Source of the DNA: Janthinobacterium silvisoli
Lineage (GTDB): Bacteria > Pseudomonadota > Gammaproteobacteria > Burkholderiales > Burkholderiaceae_D
Assembly (NCBI RefSeq): GCF_014200725.1
Contig: NZ_JACHCL010000001.1
Coordinates: forward strand, 1,364,001-1,428,000
Direction: 5' to 3'
DNA length: 64,000 nt
Positions 54,559 through 63,382 of the stretch are shown in pieces. Under the pieces are notes generated by a model. It made no database searches. It was not told the DNA's origin and saw only the letters and a program-made list of their open reading frames with translations. Each line of letters opens with the position of its first letter. The first letter of the stretch is position 1. The translations under genes and the position numbers were made by a program.

Positions 54559-54886
54559 GCCATCACACTCTCATGGAAAGCGGGCGCTGCTCAAGTGAAA
54601 ATATTAAACAGACAATACTTTGAGCTTAGACAGCGTCTTGGTGCCATATCAACAGGCGAAAAAATAAATTATTTTCACCCTCAAGATTTCGAAAATCATG
54701 TCGTTTAGCGCGCGGCGCGGCACAAACTGAAGGGTAAAAAATGAAAATTTAGCGCTCTTTTCACCATAAATTTTCCCACACAGCAACCGTTACCCTAAAC
54801 AACAGCGGCTTAATTGTCCCGGAACAGCGGGGCAGGCCAAAGTGACTAGCACATAGCGCAATGTAGTACCTGTCTGGAGAATTAAC
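54559..54886 (+). promoter_or_regulatory. fliC control region with a candidate sigma-28 promoter
   Basis: This 328-bp AT-rich gap holds no gene. A flagellar sigma-28 promoter is suggested by TAAATTTT (54767-54774), 11 bases, then ACCGTTAC (54786-54793), compared with the known TAAAGTTT-N11-GCCGATAA. Transcription would start near 54800, leaving a leader of about 85 bases. A 15-bp perfect palindrome, AAAATAAATTATTTT, lies upstream at 54661-54675. Confidence 0.62.
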
Positions 54887-56371
54887 ATGGCTGCAGTAAT
54901 TAATACCAATATCGCCTCGCTGAATGCACAACGCAATCTGTCGACTTCGCAATCGTCCCTGAACACTTCGCTGCAACGCCTGTCCTCCGGCCTGCGTATT
55001 AACAGCGCCAAGGATGATGCTGCTGGCCTGGCGATTTCTGACCGCATGACCTCGCAAATCCGCGGCATGACCCAAGCCACCCGCAATGCAAACGACGGCG
55101 TCTCGCTGGCCCAAACGGCCGAGGGTGCACTGTCGAGCTCGGGCGACATCCTGCAACGTATCCGCGAACTGGCCGTGCAATCGTCGAACGCCACCAACTC
55201 GTCGAGCGACCGCCAGGCGCTGCAAACCGAGGTAGGCCAACTGAGCTCGGAACTGAACCGCATCGCCCAAACCACCTCGTTCAACGGCCAGGCGCTGCTG
55301 GACGGCACCATGGGTACGGCCAACTTCCAGGTCGGCGCCGATGCCAACCAATTGATTTCGGCCAATGGCGCGAACTTCCTGACCAATACCTACGGCAACA
55401 ACCGCGTTCAAAACGATGCGACCGCGGCCAAGCTTGGTACTGCCGCAGCCCCAGCGACCAACGTCGTCGCTGCCCAGGCTGTCACGATTAACGGCAAATT
55501 GGGTTCGTCCACTTACACCACCACCGCAACTGACACGGCAAAATCGATTGCAGCAGCAGTCAATCAGAAAACCGGCTCTACCGGCGTGACAGCAACCGCC
55601 AAGACAGAAGCTAATCTGGCCCTGACCGCAAGTGGTGCATACTCGTTCCAAATCGCGTCTGACAACAACGCAACCACCAATCCGGTCAACGTATCGTTCT
55701 CGGTTGGCGCTGGCGGCAATTCTGCGACCGACTTCGCAGCGGGTATCAATGCCATTAATGCACAATCGGCCAAGACCGGCGTAACTGCACAGTACGATAC
55801 TGTAAATGGCGGTATCAAGCTGAGCAACACGAACGGCTCTGACATCGTTATCACCGACAACATCACGACCACACCTGCAGCGATCAATGTCAGTACGTAT
55901 GACGTAAAAGGTATCAAAAATACCGCTGTCAATGCTGCTGGCGTCTCCGCTACCGCTAACGGCACTGTCACGTTTGATTCGGATAGCAGCTTCTCCGTTA
56001 CGGACGCAGGCTCCGGCCTCGGCCTGGCAAAATCCGGCGCCGCATCTAAGCTGGCCGCCGTATCGGATATCGATGTCACCAGCTTCGACGGCGCTCAATT
56101 GGCACTGAAGATTGCCGATGCAGCACTGTCGACGGTCAACAGCCAACGCGCTCAATACGGTGCTCTGCAATCGCGCTTCTCGTCGGCAATTTCCAACCTG
56201 CAATCGACTACGGAAAATCTGTCCTCGTCGCGCAGCCGCATCGTCGATACCGACTTTGCTTCGGAAACGGCCAACCTGACCCGCGGCCAGATCCTGCAAC
56301 AAGCTGGTACCGCCATGCTGGCACAAGCAAACTCGCTGCCTAACGGCGTGTTGAGCTTGCTGCGTGGCTAA
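54887..56371 (+). CDS. fliC: Flagellin
   Basis: A 494-residue flagellin. The conserved N-terminal D0/D1 part has [40 protein letters not shown] and [20 protein letters not shown], and the C-terminal part ends [16 protein letters not shown]. Residues of about 185-390 are a variable, Thr/Ala/Asn-rich surface region. The [10 protein letters not shown] segment corresponds to the innate-immune (TLR5) recognition site of betaproteobacterial and gammaproteobacterial flagellins. CTGGAG before ATG 54887 sets the start. The protein is exported through the flagellar type III system and chaperoned by FliS. Confidence 0.96.
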   Translation: MAAVINTNIASLNAQRNLSTSQSSLNTSLQRLSSGLRINSAKDDAAGLAISDRMTSQIRGMTQATRNANDGVSLAQTAEGALSSSGDILQRIRELAVQSSNATNSSSDRQALQTEVGQLSSELNRIAQTTSFNGQALLDGTMGTANFQVGADANQLISANGANFLTNTYGNNRVQNDATAAKLGTAAAPATNVVAAQAVTINGKLGSSTYTTTATDTAKSIAAAVNQKTGSTGVTATAKTEANLALTASGAYSFQIASDNNATTNPVNVSFSVGAGGNSATDFAAGINAINAQSAKTGVTAQYDTVNGGIKLSNTNGSDIVITDNITTTPAAINVSTYDVKGIKNTAVNAAGVSATANGTVTFDSDSSFSVTDAGSGLGLAKSGAASKLAAVSDIDVTSFDGAQLALKIADAALSTVNSQRAQYGALQSRFSSAISNLQSTTENLSSSRSRIVDTDFASETANLTRGQILQQAGTAMLAQANSLPNGVLSLLRG

Positions 56372-56380
56372 TCAGGCTTG

Positions 56381-56450
56381 ATGACGGGAGTCATCCCGTC
56401 ATAGCGCTGGAGTCAATTCCCCTGCCGGATTTATTCGACAGGGGAATTTT
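56381..56450 (+). terminator. Double hairpin terminator after fliC
   Basis: ATGACGGG (56381-56388) pairs with CCCGTCAT (56395-56402), and AATTCCCCTG (56415-56424) with CAGGGGAATT (56439-56448) followed by TT. The second stem is a likely terminator. Both are perfect. Confidence 0.75.
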
Positions 56451-56465
56451 CAATAGGAGAGCACC

Positions 56466-56831
56466 ATGACTATCGATATGATAGCGGCCGCTACCACGGC
56501 CAGGATAGACAAGAGTTACGCCTCGGACACGCCTGCGGCAAGACCAGCTGCCAGGGCGGCGACAGCGACCGATACCGTTACGCAACAGCAGAAAAGTGGC
56601 GAACCCAGCCGTGATCAATTGAACAAGGCTGTGTCGGAATTGAATCAATCGCCGCGCATCAAGACGCAGAACCTGCAATTTTCCATCGATGAAGATAGCA
56701 AGCGCACGGTGGTCAAAGTGATCGACCAGGAAACCAAGGAAGTACTGCGGCAAATTCCCACCAAGGAAGCGCTGGAAATTGCCAAGTCCTTTGAAATGGC
56801 CAAAGGCCAATTGATCGACCAGAGTGCGTGA
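56466..56831 (+). CDS. flaG: FlaG-family flagellar protein
   Basis: A 121-residue small FlaG protein. The C-terminal 65 residues carry the family core: LQFSIDEDSKRTVVKVIDQE and EVLRQIPTKEALEIAKSFE. The N-terminal half is Ala/Thr/Gln-rich and variable. FlaG proteins affect filament length in several species; the mechanism is not well defined. AGGAG before ATG 56466 supports the start. It sits between fliC and fliD, its usual place. Confidence 0.9.
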   Translation: MTIDMIAAATTARIDKSYASDTPAARPAARAATATDTVTQQQKSGEPSRDQLNKAVSELNQSPRIKTQNLQFSIDEDSKRTVVKVIDQETKEVLRQIPTKEALEIAKSFEMAKGQLIDQSA

Positions 56832-56889
56832 TCGATGATTTGTGCTACGGTATGGGCATCCCAGCACTGCAAGCAAGATAAGTCCAGGT

Positions 56890-56922
56890 AGCCAGGTAAC
56901 ACCAATACCTGGCTTCTTTTTT
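56890..56922 (+). terminator. Terminator after flaG
   Basis: AGCCAGGTA (56890-56898) pairs perfectly with TACCTGGCT (56906-56914), followed by TCTTTTTTT. It separates the fliC-flaG unit from fliD. Confidence 0.9.
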
Positions 56923-56999
56923 TGTTCTTTTTGGCAATTTCCTCGCAGCAATTTCCCAAATTCTTCGCCGAACTGAAAACAGCGCGGTAAATCCCCCTC

Positions 57000-57026
57000 T
57001 CAAGTCCTGATTGATTCTGCCGATAA
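57000..57026 (+). promoter_or_regulatory. Sigma-28 promoter of fliD
   Basis: TCAAGTCC (57000-57007), exactly 11 bases, then GCCGATAA (57019-57026). The -10 part is a perfect match to the flagellar sigma-28 consensus and the -35 matches at 5 of 8 positions. Transcription would start near 57033, 27 bases before the fliD GTG. Confidence 0.8.
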
Positions 57027-57059
57027 CAGCTTATATTAGCGTTTTCCTAGGAGCATTTT

Positions 57060-59735
57060 GTGGCCATCACTCCAACCTTGTCATCCCCCGGTATCGGCGC
57101 CAGTGGTCTGGACGTCAACGCCATCATCGATAAGTTGATGGCCGCAGAATCGCAGCCACTCAATACCTACGACAAAAAAACAGCTTCCTACCAGGCGACC
57201 CTGAGTGCCATGGGCACCCTGGGCGGCGCGGTAGGCACCTTCCAGAACTCGCTGTCGGGACTATCGAATGCGAATAATTTCCGCGCCGTCAGCGCCACCC
57301 CTGCCGATCCACTGGTATTGAGCGCCACGGCCGGCGCCAAGGCTGTCCCCAGCAACTACAATATCAATGTGACCCAGCTGGCGCAGTCGCAGACCCTGAC
57401 CTCGGGCGGCATGGCCAGCAAACTGTCGACCATCGGCCTGGGCGCCAAGACCACGATTTCCTTCCAGCTCGGTTCAGTTGCTGGCGGCACCTTCGGCCTG
57501 GCCGGCACCGCACTGAGCAATACCACCGCACTGACCGGTGTCAGCAATGGTTCCCTGACCATCAATGGAACGGCCATTCCAACCGATGCGACCACCAAGA
57601 GCGCGCGCGCGCTGGCCGATGCCATCAATGCCAAGAGCAGCACCACCGGCGTCACGGCCACGGCCCAGCCAGCAGCCAGCAGCGCTACCATGTTCAACGG
57701 TTTTGGCAATATCGGCACGGGTGCCGACGGCACATATTCGCTGTCGGTGGGCGGCATCGAGATCGTTACCCAGGGCAATGGCGTCGCCGCCGGCAACGGC
57801 ATTACGGCAGCCTCGCTCGATACCACGCTGGAAGGCCCGAATGCCGTCTCGAATGCGCTGGCCGCCGCCAATATCACGGTGACGGGCAAGGCAGCCGATG
57901 GCACCTTGCAATTTACGCGCGCCGATGGATCCAACATCAATATCGAGGAAGTCGTGACGGGCGGCGTGACGGGCGGCATCGGCCATAGCGCCACCGCCAC
58001 CAACGATGGCTCGAACGTCACCATTACCAGCACCATCAGCCTGGCGTCGGGCAATGCCAGCCCGATCACTATCGGTGGCAGCAATCCAGCTGCGGCAGGC
58101 TTGACGGCCGGTTCCGGCGGCGCCTACATGAATACCAGCTTTACCCAGGACGGCACGCAAGCGACGGGCACGGTGGTGATCGATTCGACCAACAACACCT
58201 TGCAGGGCATCCGCGACGCCATCAATAACGCGGGCCTGGGCGTGACTGCCAGCATCGTGTCGGACGGTAGCGACAAACCGTTTCACCTGGTACTCGCCTC
58301 CTCGAAAACGGGCGCCAGCTCGGCCATGAAGATTTCCCTGAGCGGCAGCGATGGCCAGCCGGCCGACAGCGCGCTGAACGATTTGCTGTCCTACGATGTA
58401 GCGGGCACGCAAAACCTGAAGCAGAACAGCGCGGCGCAAAATACCGCCTTCAGCGTCAATGGTATTCCCATCACGAACAGTTCGAACAGTGTCGACACCG
58501 CCATCGAAGGTGTCACCCTGAACATTACCAAGATCGGCAGCACCAGCCTGTCGGTATCGAAAGATACGTCGACCGTCAAGACCAACATCAACGCTTTCGT
58601 CAAGGCATATAACGATCTCAATACGGCGATCGGCAAGATGACCTCGTACGACCCGGATACGAAAAAGGCCGGCGTGCTGCTAGGCGACTCGACCGTGCAA
58701 TCGATCCAGAGCCAGTTGCGCAAACAGTTGAGCGCGCCGATCACGGGCTTGAACAGCAACTTGAGCACCCTGAGCCAGGTTGGCATTTCCTTCCAGAAAG
58801 ATGGCAGCCTGACGCTCGACAGCACCAAGCTCGACGCCGCCATCAGCGCCAATTTTACCGATATCGGCGGATTATTCTCGGCCCTGGGCAAGGCTACTGA
58901 CAGCAACGTCGCCTTCACCAGCTCCACCGCCGCCACCAAGCCGGGCAGCTATGACCTGACCATCACCACCATGGCCAGCCAGGGTTCGCTCACTTCGACG
59001 GGCGTGCTGCCGGCCACCACCACCATCGCCAGCGATACCACCTGGAACGTGACCCTCAACGATACGGTGCGCAGCGTGGCCAAGAATACGGCCACCGTCA
59101 CCATTCCGGCGGGCACTTACACGCCGGCCCAGATGGCTTCGCTGATCCAGTCGTCGATCAATGGCGTGAAGGCGTTTTCCGACGTCGGCTCCACCGTGTC
59201 CGCCTCGATCGACGGCAGCGGCCACCTGGTGCTGGCCTCTGCGCGCTACGGTTCCGTCTCCAATATCGCGCTTTCCAGCGGCACCGGCACCGGCTTCGAC
59301 ACCCTGTTCGGCACGGCCACGCCTGTCAAGGGCGCCGACGTGGCTGGCACCTTGGGTGGCCAGCCTGTGGTCGGCTCAGGCCAGACACTGACCGGCGCAC
59401 CGGGTTCGGATGCCGATGGCTTGAAGATTGAAGTGACGGGCGGCACCACAGGACCGCGCGGCACGGTGAGCTTTTCGCAAGGCTATGCCTACCAGCTGAA
59501 TAACCTGGCCACGTCCTTCCTGGGCACGGATGGCATGATCACCAACCGCAGCAAGAGTATCAATGACAGTATCAAGAATGTGGCGGACCAGCGCGACAAG
59601 TTCAGCGCCAAGCTGACCGATATCGAAGCGCGCTACCGTGCCCAGTTCACGCGCCTGGACGTGACCTTGAGCAGCCTGCAGTCGACACAAACCTATCTGA
59701 CCCAGCAGTTGGCATCGATTGCCGCCAACCGCTAA
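57060..59735 (+). CDS. fliD: Flagellar filament cap protein FliD (enlarged)
   Basis: An 891-residue hook-associated protein 2. The N-terminus has GIGASGLDVNAIIDKLMAAE and SYQATLSAMGTLGGAVGTFQ, and the C-terminus the coiled-coil part ending LSSLQSTQTYLTQQLASIA. FliD caps the filament and guides flagellin folding. It is much longer than the usual 450-500 residues. Two similar Hook-IN-like modules are visible, around PSNYNINVTQLAQSQTLTS near residue 100 and PGSYDLTITTMASQGSLTS near 630, which suggests internal duplication. The start is GTG 57060 with AGGAG upstream. It is followed by fliS and fliT in one unit. Confidence 0.93.
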   Translation: MAITPTLSSPGIGASGLDVNAIIDKLMAAESQPLNTYDKKTASYQATLSAMGTLGGAVGTFQNSLSGLSNANNFRAVSATPADPLVLSATAGAKAVPSNYNINVTQLAQSQTLTSGGMASKLSTIGLGAKTTISFQLGSVAGGTFGLAGTALSNTTALTGVSNGSLTINGTAIPTDATTKSARALADAINAKSSTTGVTATAQPAASSATMFNGFGNIGTGADGTYSLSVGGIEIVTQGNGVAAGNGITAASLDTTLEGPNAVSNALAAANITVTGKAADGTLQFTRADGSNINIEEVVTGGVTGGIGHSATATNDGSNVTITSTISLASGNASPITIGGSNPAAAGLTAGSGGAYMNTSFTQDGTQATGTVVIDSTNNTLQGIRDAINNAGLGVTASIVSDGSDKPFHLVLASSKTGASSAMKISLSGSDGQPADSALNDLLSYDVAGTQNLKQNSAAQNTAFSVNGIPITNSSNSVDTAIEGVTLNITKIGSTSLSVSKDTSTVKTNINAFVKAYNDLNTAIGKMTSYDPDTKKAGVLLGDSTVQSIQSQLRKQLSAPITGLNSNLSTLSQVGISFQKDGSLTLDSTKLDAAISANFTDIGGLFSALGKATDSNVAFTSSTAATKPGSYDLTITTMASQGSLTSTGVLPATTTIASDTTWNVTLNDTVRSVAKNTATVTIPAGTYTPAQMASLIQSSINGVKAFSDVGSTVSASIDGSGHLVLASARYGSVSNIALSSGTGTGFDTLFGTATPVKGADVAGTLGGQPVVGSGQTLTGAPGSDADGLKIEVTGGTTGPRGTVSFSQGYAYQLNNLATSFLGTDGMITNRSKSINDSIKNVADQRDKFSAKLTDIEARYRAQFTRLDVTLSSLQSTQTYLTQQLASIAANR

Positions 59736-59756
59736 GAATGCCCTCAGGAGAAACAC

Positions 59757-60203
59757 ATGTTTGGAACCCAACAACGTGGCGTGAATGCCTACGCCAAGGT
59801 CGGCCTGGAGACAGGCATCGTCTCGGCTTCGCCGCACAAGTTGATCGTGATGCTGTATGACGGCGCGCTGGTGGCCGTGCTCAGCGCGCAGATGCACCTG
59901 AAGTCGGGCAATGTGCCGGAAAAAGGCAAGTCCATCTCGAAAGCCATCCAGATCATCGACAATGGCTTGCGTGCCAGCCTGGACAAGAAAGCCGGCGGCC
60001 AGATCGCCGAAGGCCTGGACTCGCTGTATGAATACATGAGCGCGCGCCTGCTGACGGCCAATCTGAATAACGACCTGGGCATGCTGGAAGAAGTGCAGCG
60101 CCTGCTGTCCGACCTGCGTGAAACGTGGAACGCCATCGGCGCCACTCCTGCCGCCGCCCCCGGCGCCGATTTGAAACGTATGCCTAGCCTAGCGAGCGCC
60201 TGA
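59757..60203 (+). CDS. fliS: Flagellin export chaperone FliS
   Basis: A 148-residue helical chaperone that binds the flagellin C-terminus and prevents early polymerisation. The start MFGTQQRGVNAYAKVGLETG, then ASPHKLIVMLYDGALVAV, NNDLGMLEEVQRLLSDLRE and WNAI are characteristic. The Ala/Pro-rich tail is somewhat longer than in E. coli. CAGGAG before ATG 59757 is its ribosome-binding site; 3 bp separate its stop from fliT. Confidence 0.95.
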   Translation: MFGTQQRGVNAYAKVGLETGIVSASPHKLIVMLYDGALVAVLSAQMHLKSGNVPEKGKSISKAIQIIDNGLRASLDKKAGGQIAEGLDSLYEYMSARLLTANLNNDLGMLEEVQRLLSDLRETWNAIGATPAAAPGADLKRMPSLASA

Positions 60204-60206
60204 TCC

Positions 60207-60533
60207 ATGATGACGAATCAAGAAGTATTGAATACCTACGAAGCCATGCAAACCCTGACAGGACTGATGGTCGCCGCCGCCGGCAACGCCGACTGGGACC
60301 AGCTCGAAGTGCTGGAACAGCGCGTCACTGCGCACGTGGCGACGCTGAAAGCCAATGAAGAACAGGTGCTGCTGGAGAGCACGGGCCGCCAGCGCAAGGT
60401 GGCCATGATCAAGCAGATGCTGGAAGACGACCGCAAGATCCGCGACCTGACCATGCCCTGGATGGCGCAACTGTCTAAGCTGATCAATAGTACCGGCACG
60501 GAACGACGCCTGGCCAACGCCTACGGCGTTTAA
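60207..60533 (+). CDS. fliT: Flagellar chaperone FliT
   Basis: A 108-residue helical protein in the FliT position directly after fliS, with 3 bp between them. It keeps the FliT pattern of a long helix (YEAMQTLTGLMVAAAGNADW) and a C-terminal segment of the form IKQMLEDDRKIRDLTMPWMA and LSKLI. FliT is the FliD chaperone and in enterics also restrains FlhDC. Sequence conservation in this family is low, so position carries part of the call. ATG 60207 or the next ATG is the start. Confidence 0.85.
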   Translation: MMTNQEVLNTYEAMQTLTGLMVAAAGNADWDQLEVLEQRVTAHVATLKANEEQVLLESTGRQRKVAMIKQMLEDDRKIRDLTMPWMAQLSKLINSTGTERRLANAYGV

Positions 60534-60550
60534 AGCAAACGGAGGGCGGC

Positions 60551-61720
60551 ATGTTGCCGAAGATGGACGCCATCGGCATGACGCCCTTGACTCCGGTCAA
60601 GGCCACGCGGCCGGCCGACACGGCAGCCGATCCGCGCCAGGCGGATTTCCAGCGCTCGCTGCAAGGGCTGGTCGGCAAATCGATGCAGGGCCAGGTGCTG
60701 GCACGCCTGACTGACGGCAGTTTTTTGGTACGCGTGGCTGGCACGCCAGCGCGCATGCAATTGCCGGCCGGCGTGCAGCTGGGTGCGGAAATCCCGCTGA
60801 CCTTGCTCGGCATCAATCCCCGTCCCTCCTTCCAGGTCGGCGCCGGCCGCGATAACCCGGGCGGCCCCATGCTCACTTATGCCGAAGCCGAGGCCGAACC
60901 CGAATCGGCCACGGCTACGGGCGCCCAGGCCGGCACACGGACCACCAGCACCGCCGCCACCCTGCTCAGCCGCGCGCCCCTGACGCCAGCCAATCTGCTG
61001 CCCACGCTCGGTGGCGACACGCCTGCGCCTGAACTGAGCACCACCGCACGCGCCATCACCAGCGTGCTGCGCCAGGCCGAAAGCGCACCGAATACACCGT
61101 TGGCACTACTCGGCAAGACTCCCCTGATGAGCGGCCAGGGCCAGGCCAATCCCGCGCAACTGGCGCAAAACCTGCGCGACGCCGTGGGTAGTAGCGGCCT
61201 GTTCTATGAATCGCATGTGGCCGAATGGGCCGAAGGCAAGCGCCCGCTGGCCTCGCTACTGCTGGAACCACAAATGCAGAAGGCCTTGCAGGGGGATATA
61301 CCCAGGAGCGGCACCGACCTGGCCTCGGCCCAGCTGATCAATTTACAGCTGCATACGCATGAGCAAGCGCGCGTGCAATGGCAGGGCGAAGCGTGGGCTG
61401 GCCAGCAAATGCAGTGGGATGTCACCAAGGATGCCCCCGAGGGAGGAGCCCATGCGGGCGCAGATGACGAAGAGGCCGCCACCTGGCGCAGCGGCGTGCG
61501 CTTCCAGTTTCCCTTGCTCGGCGACATCAGCGCACAAGTCGTGCTGCACGGTGGCAAGGTGCAAATCCAGATGCAGGCCGGCAGCGCCGACAGCGCCGAG
61601 ACCCTGCGCCGGCATGCGGCGCAACTGGAAGCGTCACTGGATGCGGCCGGCTGGCCCTTGTCGGCCCTGAGCATCGCGACCAAACCGGCAGAAGGCGACG
61701 AGGGGAGCGGCGATGCTTGA
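60551..61720 (+). CDS. Flagellar hook-length control (FliK C-domain) protein
   Basis: A 389-residue protein, Ala/Thr/Pro-rich in the first 220 residues. Its C-terminal region (about 270-380) carries a Flg_hook-like pattern: WRSGVRFQFPLLGDISAQVV, LHGGKVQIQMQAGSADSAET, and ASLDAAGWPLSALSI. This is related to the FliK substrate-switching domain. It is not the main fliK, which normally sits in the fliE-fliM region. Paralogues after fliT are common in betaproteobacteria. GGAGGG before ATG 60551 fixes the start. Its end overlaps the next gene by 8 bp, which codes for the partner class of FliK (FlhB C-domain). Confidence 0.78.
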   Translation: MLPKMDAIGMTPLTPVKATRPADTAADPRQADFQRSLQGLVGKSMQGQVLARLTDGSFLVRVAGTPARMQLPAGVQLGAEIPLTLLGINPRPSFQVGAGRDNPGGPMLTYAEAEAEPESATATGAQAGTRTTSTAATLLSRAPLTPANLLPTLGGDTPAPELSTTARAITSVLRQAESAPNTPLALLGKTPLMSGQGQANPAQLAQNLRDAVGSSGLFYESHVAEWAEGKRPLASLLLEPQMQKALQGDIPRSGTDLASAQLINLQLHTHEQARVQWQGEAWAGQQMQWDVTKDAPEGGAHAGADDEEAATWRSGVRFQFPLLGDISAQVVLHGGKVQIQMQAGSADSAETLRRHAAQLEASLDAAGWPLSALSIATKPAEGDEGSGDA

Positions 61721-62051
61721 TGACACCAAGCGCAAGGTGCCGCAAACGGCTGTCGCCCTGGCCTACCAGAGCGGCACGCCAGCGCCCAAGGTAGTGGCCA
61801 AGGGTAGCGGCCTGATCGCAGATAAAATCATCAGCACGGCGCGCGAGCATGGCGTGTTCGTGCATGAATCGAAGGAATTGGTGGCCTTGTTGATGGATGT
61901 CGACCTGGACCGCCAGATCCCGCCTGGCCTGTATCGGGCGATTGCGGAACTGCTGGCCTGGTTATATCATATCGAATCGGCAAATGGCGGGCCCAAGGGC
62001 GAGCCGCTTCCGCCTGCGCCAGACACTAGTCACCTTACCACCGATACATAG
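61713..62051 (+). CDS. FlhB C-terminal-domain homologue (EscU/YscU-type export switch)
   Basis: A 112-residue soluble protein corresponding only to the cytoplasmic tail of FlhB. It has ALAYQSGTPAPKVVAKGSGL, ADKIISTAREHGVFVHESKE, LVALLMDVDLDRQIP and LYRAIAELLAWLYHIE. FlhB proper cleaves itself at an NPTH loop; here the protein begins downstream of that site. Such tails (called FhlB or FlhX) can partly replace the FlhB C-domain in export specificity switching. It overlaps the FliK-like gene by 8 bp, which fits a functional pair. Confidence 0.85.
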   Translation: MLDDTKRKVPQTAVALAYQSGTPAPKVVAKGSGLIADKIISTAREHGVFVHESKELVALLMDVDLDRQIPPGLYRAIAELLAWLYHIESANGGPKGEPLPPAPDTSHLTTDT

Positions 62052-62069
62052 ACCGATAGACAGGTATCA

Positions 62070-62831
62070 ATGCAAGCTCATATTATGGATTCCGGCCTCG
62101 AAAACTGGCATGACTTTGAAGTGGAATCGCGGCGGGAAATCATCGCCCTGCTACGCAGCATAGGCGAAAAGAACCAGTTGATCCGCATGCTGATCCATGG
62201 CGAATCCGATGTATGCGTGACATCCATCCTGGAAGTCGATGCTGAGCGCAATACCGTTATCCTCGACCGTTCCGTGAATGCCGACCAGAACCGGCGCATG
62301 GTAGCCGCCACCGGCATTTCGTTTGAAACCACGCTCGACAAGATCCGCATCCTGTTTAGCAGCGAACTGGTGGAAGAGTGCCTGCACGAAGGGACAAAAG
62401 CACTGAAAATCGCCGTGCCGGAGACCCTGATCCGCTTGCAGCGGCGCGAGTATTACCGCATGAACACGCCCGTCAGCAATCCGGTGCGCGTCTCGATTCC
62501 CTTGCCATCTGAACTGGGCGGCTTGGATACCCTGTTCCCGCTGGCCGACATCAGCTGTGGCGGCATCGCCATGATGGACAATAAATTGATGCTGGGCGAA
62601 ACCATCGGCAAGAATTACCCGGGCTGCCGCATCGACTTGCCCGACGTTGGCATCGTCACGGCCACCTTGCAGATCCGTAATTCGCTGGACATGACATTGC
62701 TGAACAATAAGCTGAACCGCCGCCTGGGCTGCCAGTTCATCGACTTGCCGCGCGGCATGCTGGCCCATGTGCAGCGCTATATCACGCGCCTGGAGCGCGA
62801 GCGCAATGCACGCCTGGCAGGGCTAGGGTAA
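62070..62831 (+). CDS. ycgR: YcgR-type flagellar brake protein (PilZ domain)
   Basis: A 253-residue c-di-GMP receptor. The N-terminal YcgR domain (about residues 15-115, with EVESRREIIALLRSIGEKNQ and FETTLDKIRILF) precedes a PilZ domain. The c-di-GMP motif is RLQRREYYRMNTP (RxxxR form), and DISCGGIAMM is the D/NxSxxG part. On binding c-di-GMP, YcgR slows the motor by contacting MotA/FliG. It lies at the end of the fliD-S-T unit, and two GGEEF cyclases occur in this window. The start may be ATG 62070 or ATG 62085. Confidence 0.92.
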   Translation: MQAHIMDSGLENWHDFEVESRREIIALLRSIGEKNQLIRMLIHGESDVCVTSILEVDAERNTVILDRSVNADQNRRMVAATGISFETTLDKIRILFSSELVEECLHEGTKALKIAVPETLIRLQRREYYRMNTPVSNPVRVSIPLPSELGGLDTLFPLADISCGGIAMMDNKLMLGETIGKNYPGCRIDLPDVGIVTATLQIRNSLDMTLLNNKLNRRLGCQFIDLPRGMLAHVQRYITRLERERNARLAGLG

Positions 62832-62861
62832 GTGCTTTTACAACGAAGCTTTTAAAACCAG

Positions 62862-62997
62862 GAAAACGTCTGGCAAAAGCCTGGCGAGCGGCGATGATTT
62901 GTGGCCGGAAAGCGCAGCCGTACTGAAGTACAGCGAAGGGCGGTAAACACCGCAAGCCGCAAAGGGCGCCGCGCAGTAGCTTTGGCAAGACGTTTAC
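62862..62997. repeat. 136-bp imperfect intergenic palindrome
   Basis: The left arm, starting GAAAACGTCTGGCAAAAGC (62862-62880), pairs with the right arm ending GCTTTGGCAAGACGTTTAC (62979-62997). The match continues inward with gaps to GTACTGAAGTAC (62920-62931), which is a hairpin at the centre. It fills the gap between convergent ycgR and fliE and includes the fliE stop codon. It may be a structured transcript end or a mobile palindrome. Confidence 0.7.
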
Positions 62998-63335
62998 ACT
63001 TGCATATTCATGATGTCGTGATACGCCGACACCAACTTATTGCGCACCTGCACCGACGCCTGGAATTCGATGCTGGACTTTTGCATCGAGACCATCACGT
63101 CCGACAGGCTGACACTGTCGTCGCCCATGGTAAAGCGCTTGCCCAAGTCTGCCGACGCCGTTTGCGAGGCGCTCACGGAATCGAGCGCGCCTTTCAGGGC
63201 GTCGGCAAAATTGACCTTGGCCGCCGGTATTTCCGTCTGGATCATCGGCACCTTGGCGTCCGGCCGCGTGGCCGCCGACTTCAGTTGCGCGATCATCGCC
63301 TCGATCCTGCTGCTATCGATACCGCCTGTTTTCAC
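62994..63335 (-). CDS. fliE: Flagellar hook-basal body complex protein FliE
   Basis: A 113-residue rod-adapter protein linking the MS ring to the rod. The C-terminal half carries the family pattern: VNFADALKGALDSVSASQTA, VSLSDVMVSMQKSSIEFQAS, and VQVRNKLVSAYHDIMNMQV at the end. The start is GTG 63335 with GGGGAGG 4 bp upstream. It is divergent from fliF, a usual arrangement in betaproteobacteria. Confidence 0.95.
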   Translation of the reverse strand: MKTGGIDSSRIEAMIAQLKSAATRPDAKVPMIQTEIPAAKVNFADALKGALDSVSASQTASADLGKRFTMGDDSVSLSDVMVSMQKSSIEFQASVQVRNKLVSAYHDIMNMQV

Positions 63336-63354
63336 TTTGCCTCCCCGCCTACTA

Positions 63355-63382
63355 TCTGATTACTGTCTGATTGCGTCTGATT
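63355..63382. repeat. Three helically phased TCTGATT direct repeats
   Basis: TCTGATT begins at 63355, 63366 and 63376, spaced 11 and 10 bp. It lies 20-50 bp ahead of fliE in the 298-bp gap shared with fliF, so it is positioned to bind a regulator of one or both. The rest of the gap has a TACAAT box at 63434-63439 on the fliF side and no gene. Confidence 0.6.

Noticed and set aside
54761-56326. 521-codon Cys/Gly-rich open frame opposite fliC
   Set aside because: It is a shadow arising from the repetitive Ala/Thr/Asn codons of flagellin; no ribosome-binding site or domain.
62782-62988. 68-codon frame on the minus strand after fliE
   Set aside because: It runs through the long palindrome and into the end of ycgR, has no ribosome-binding site and no family match.
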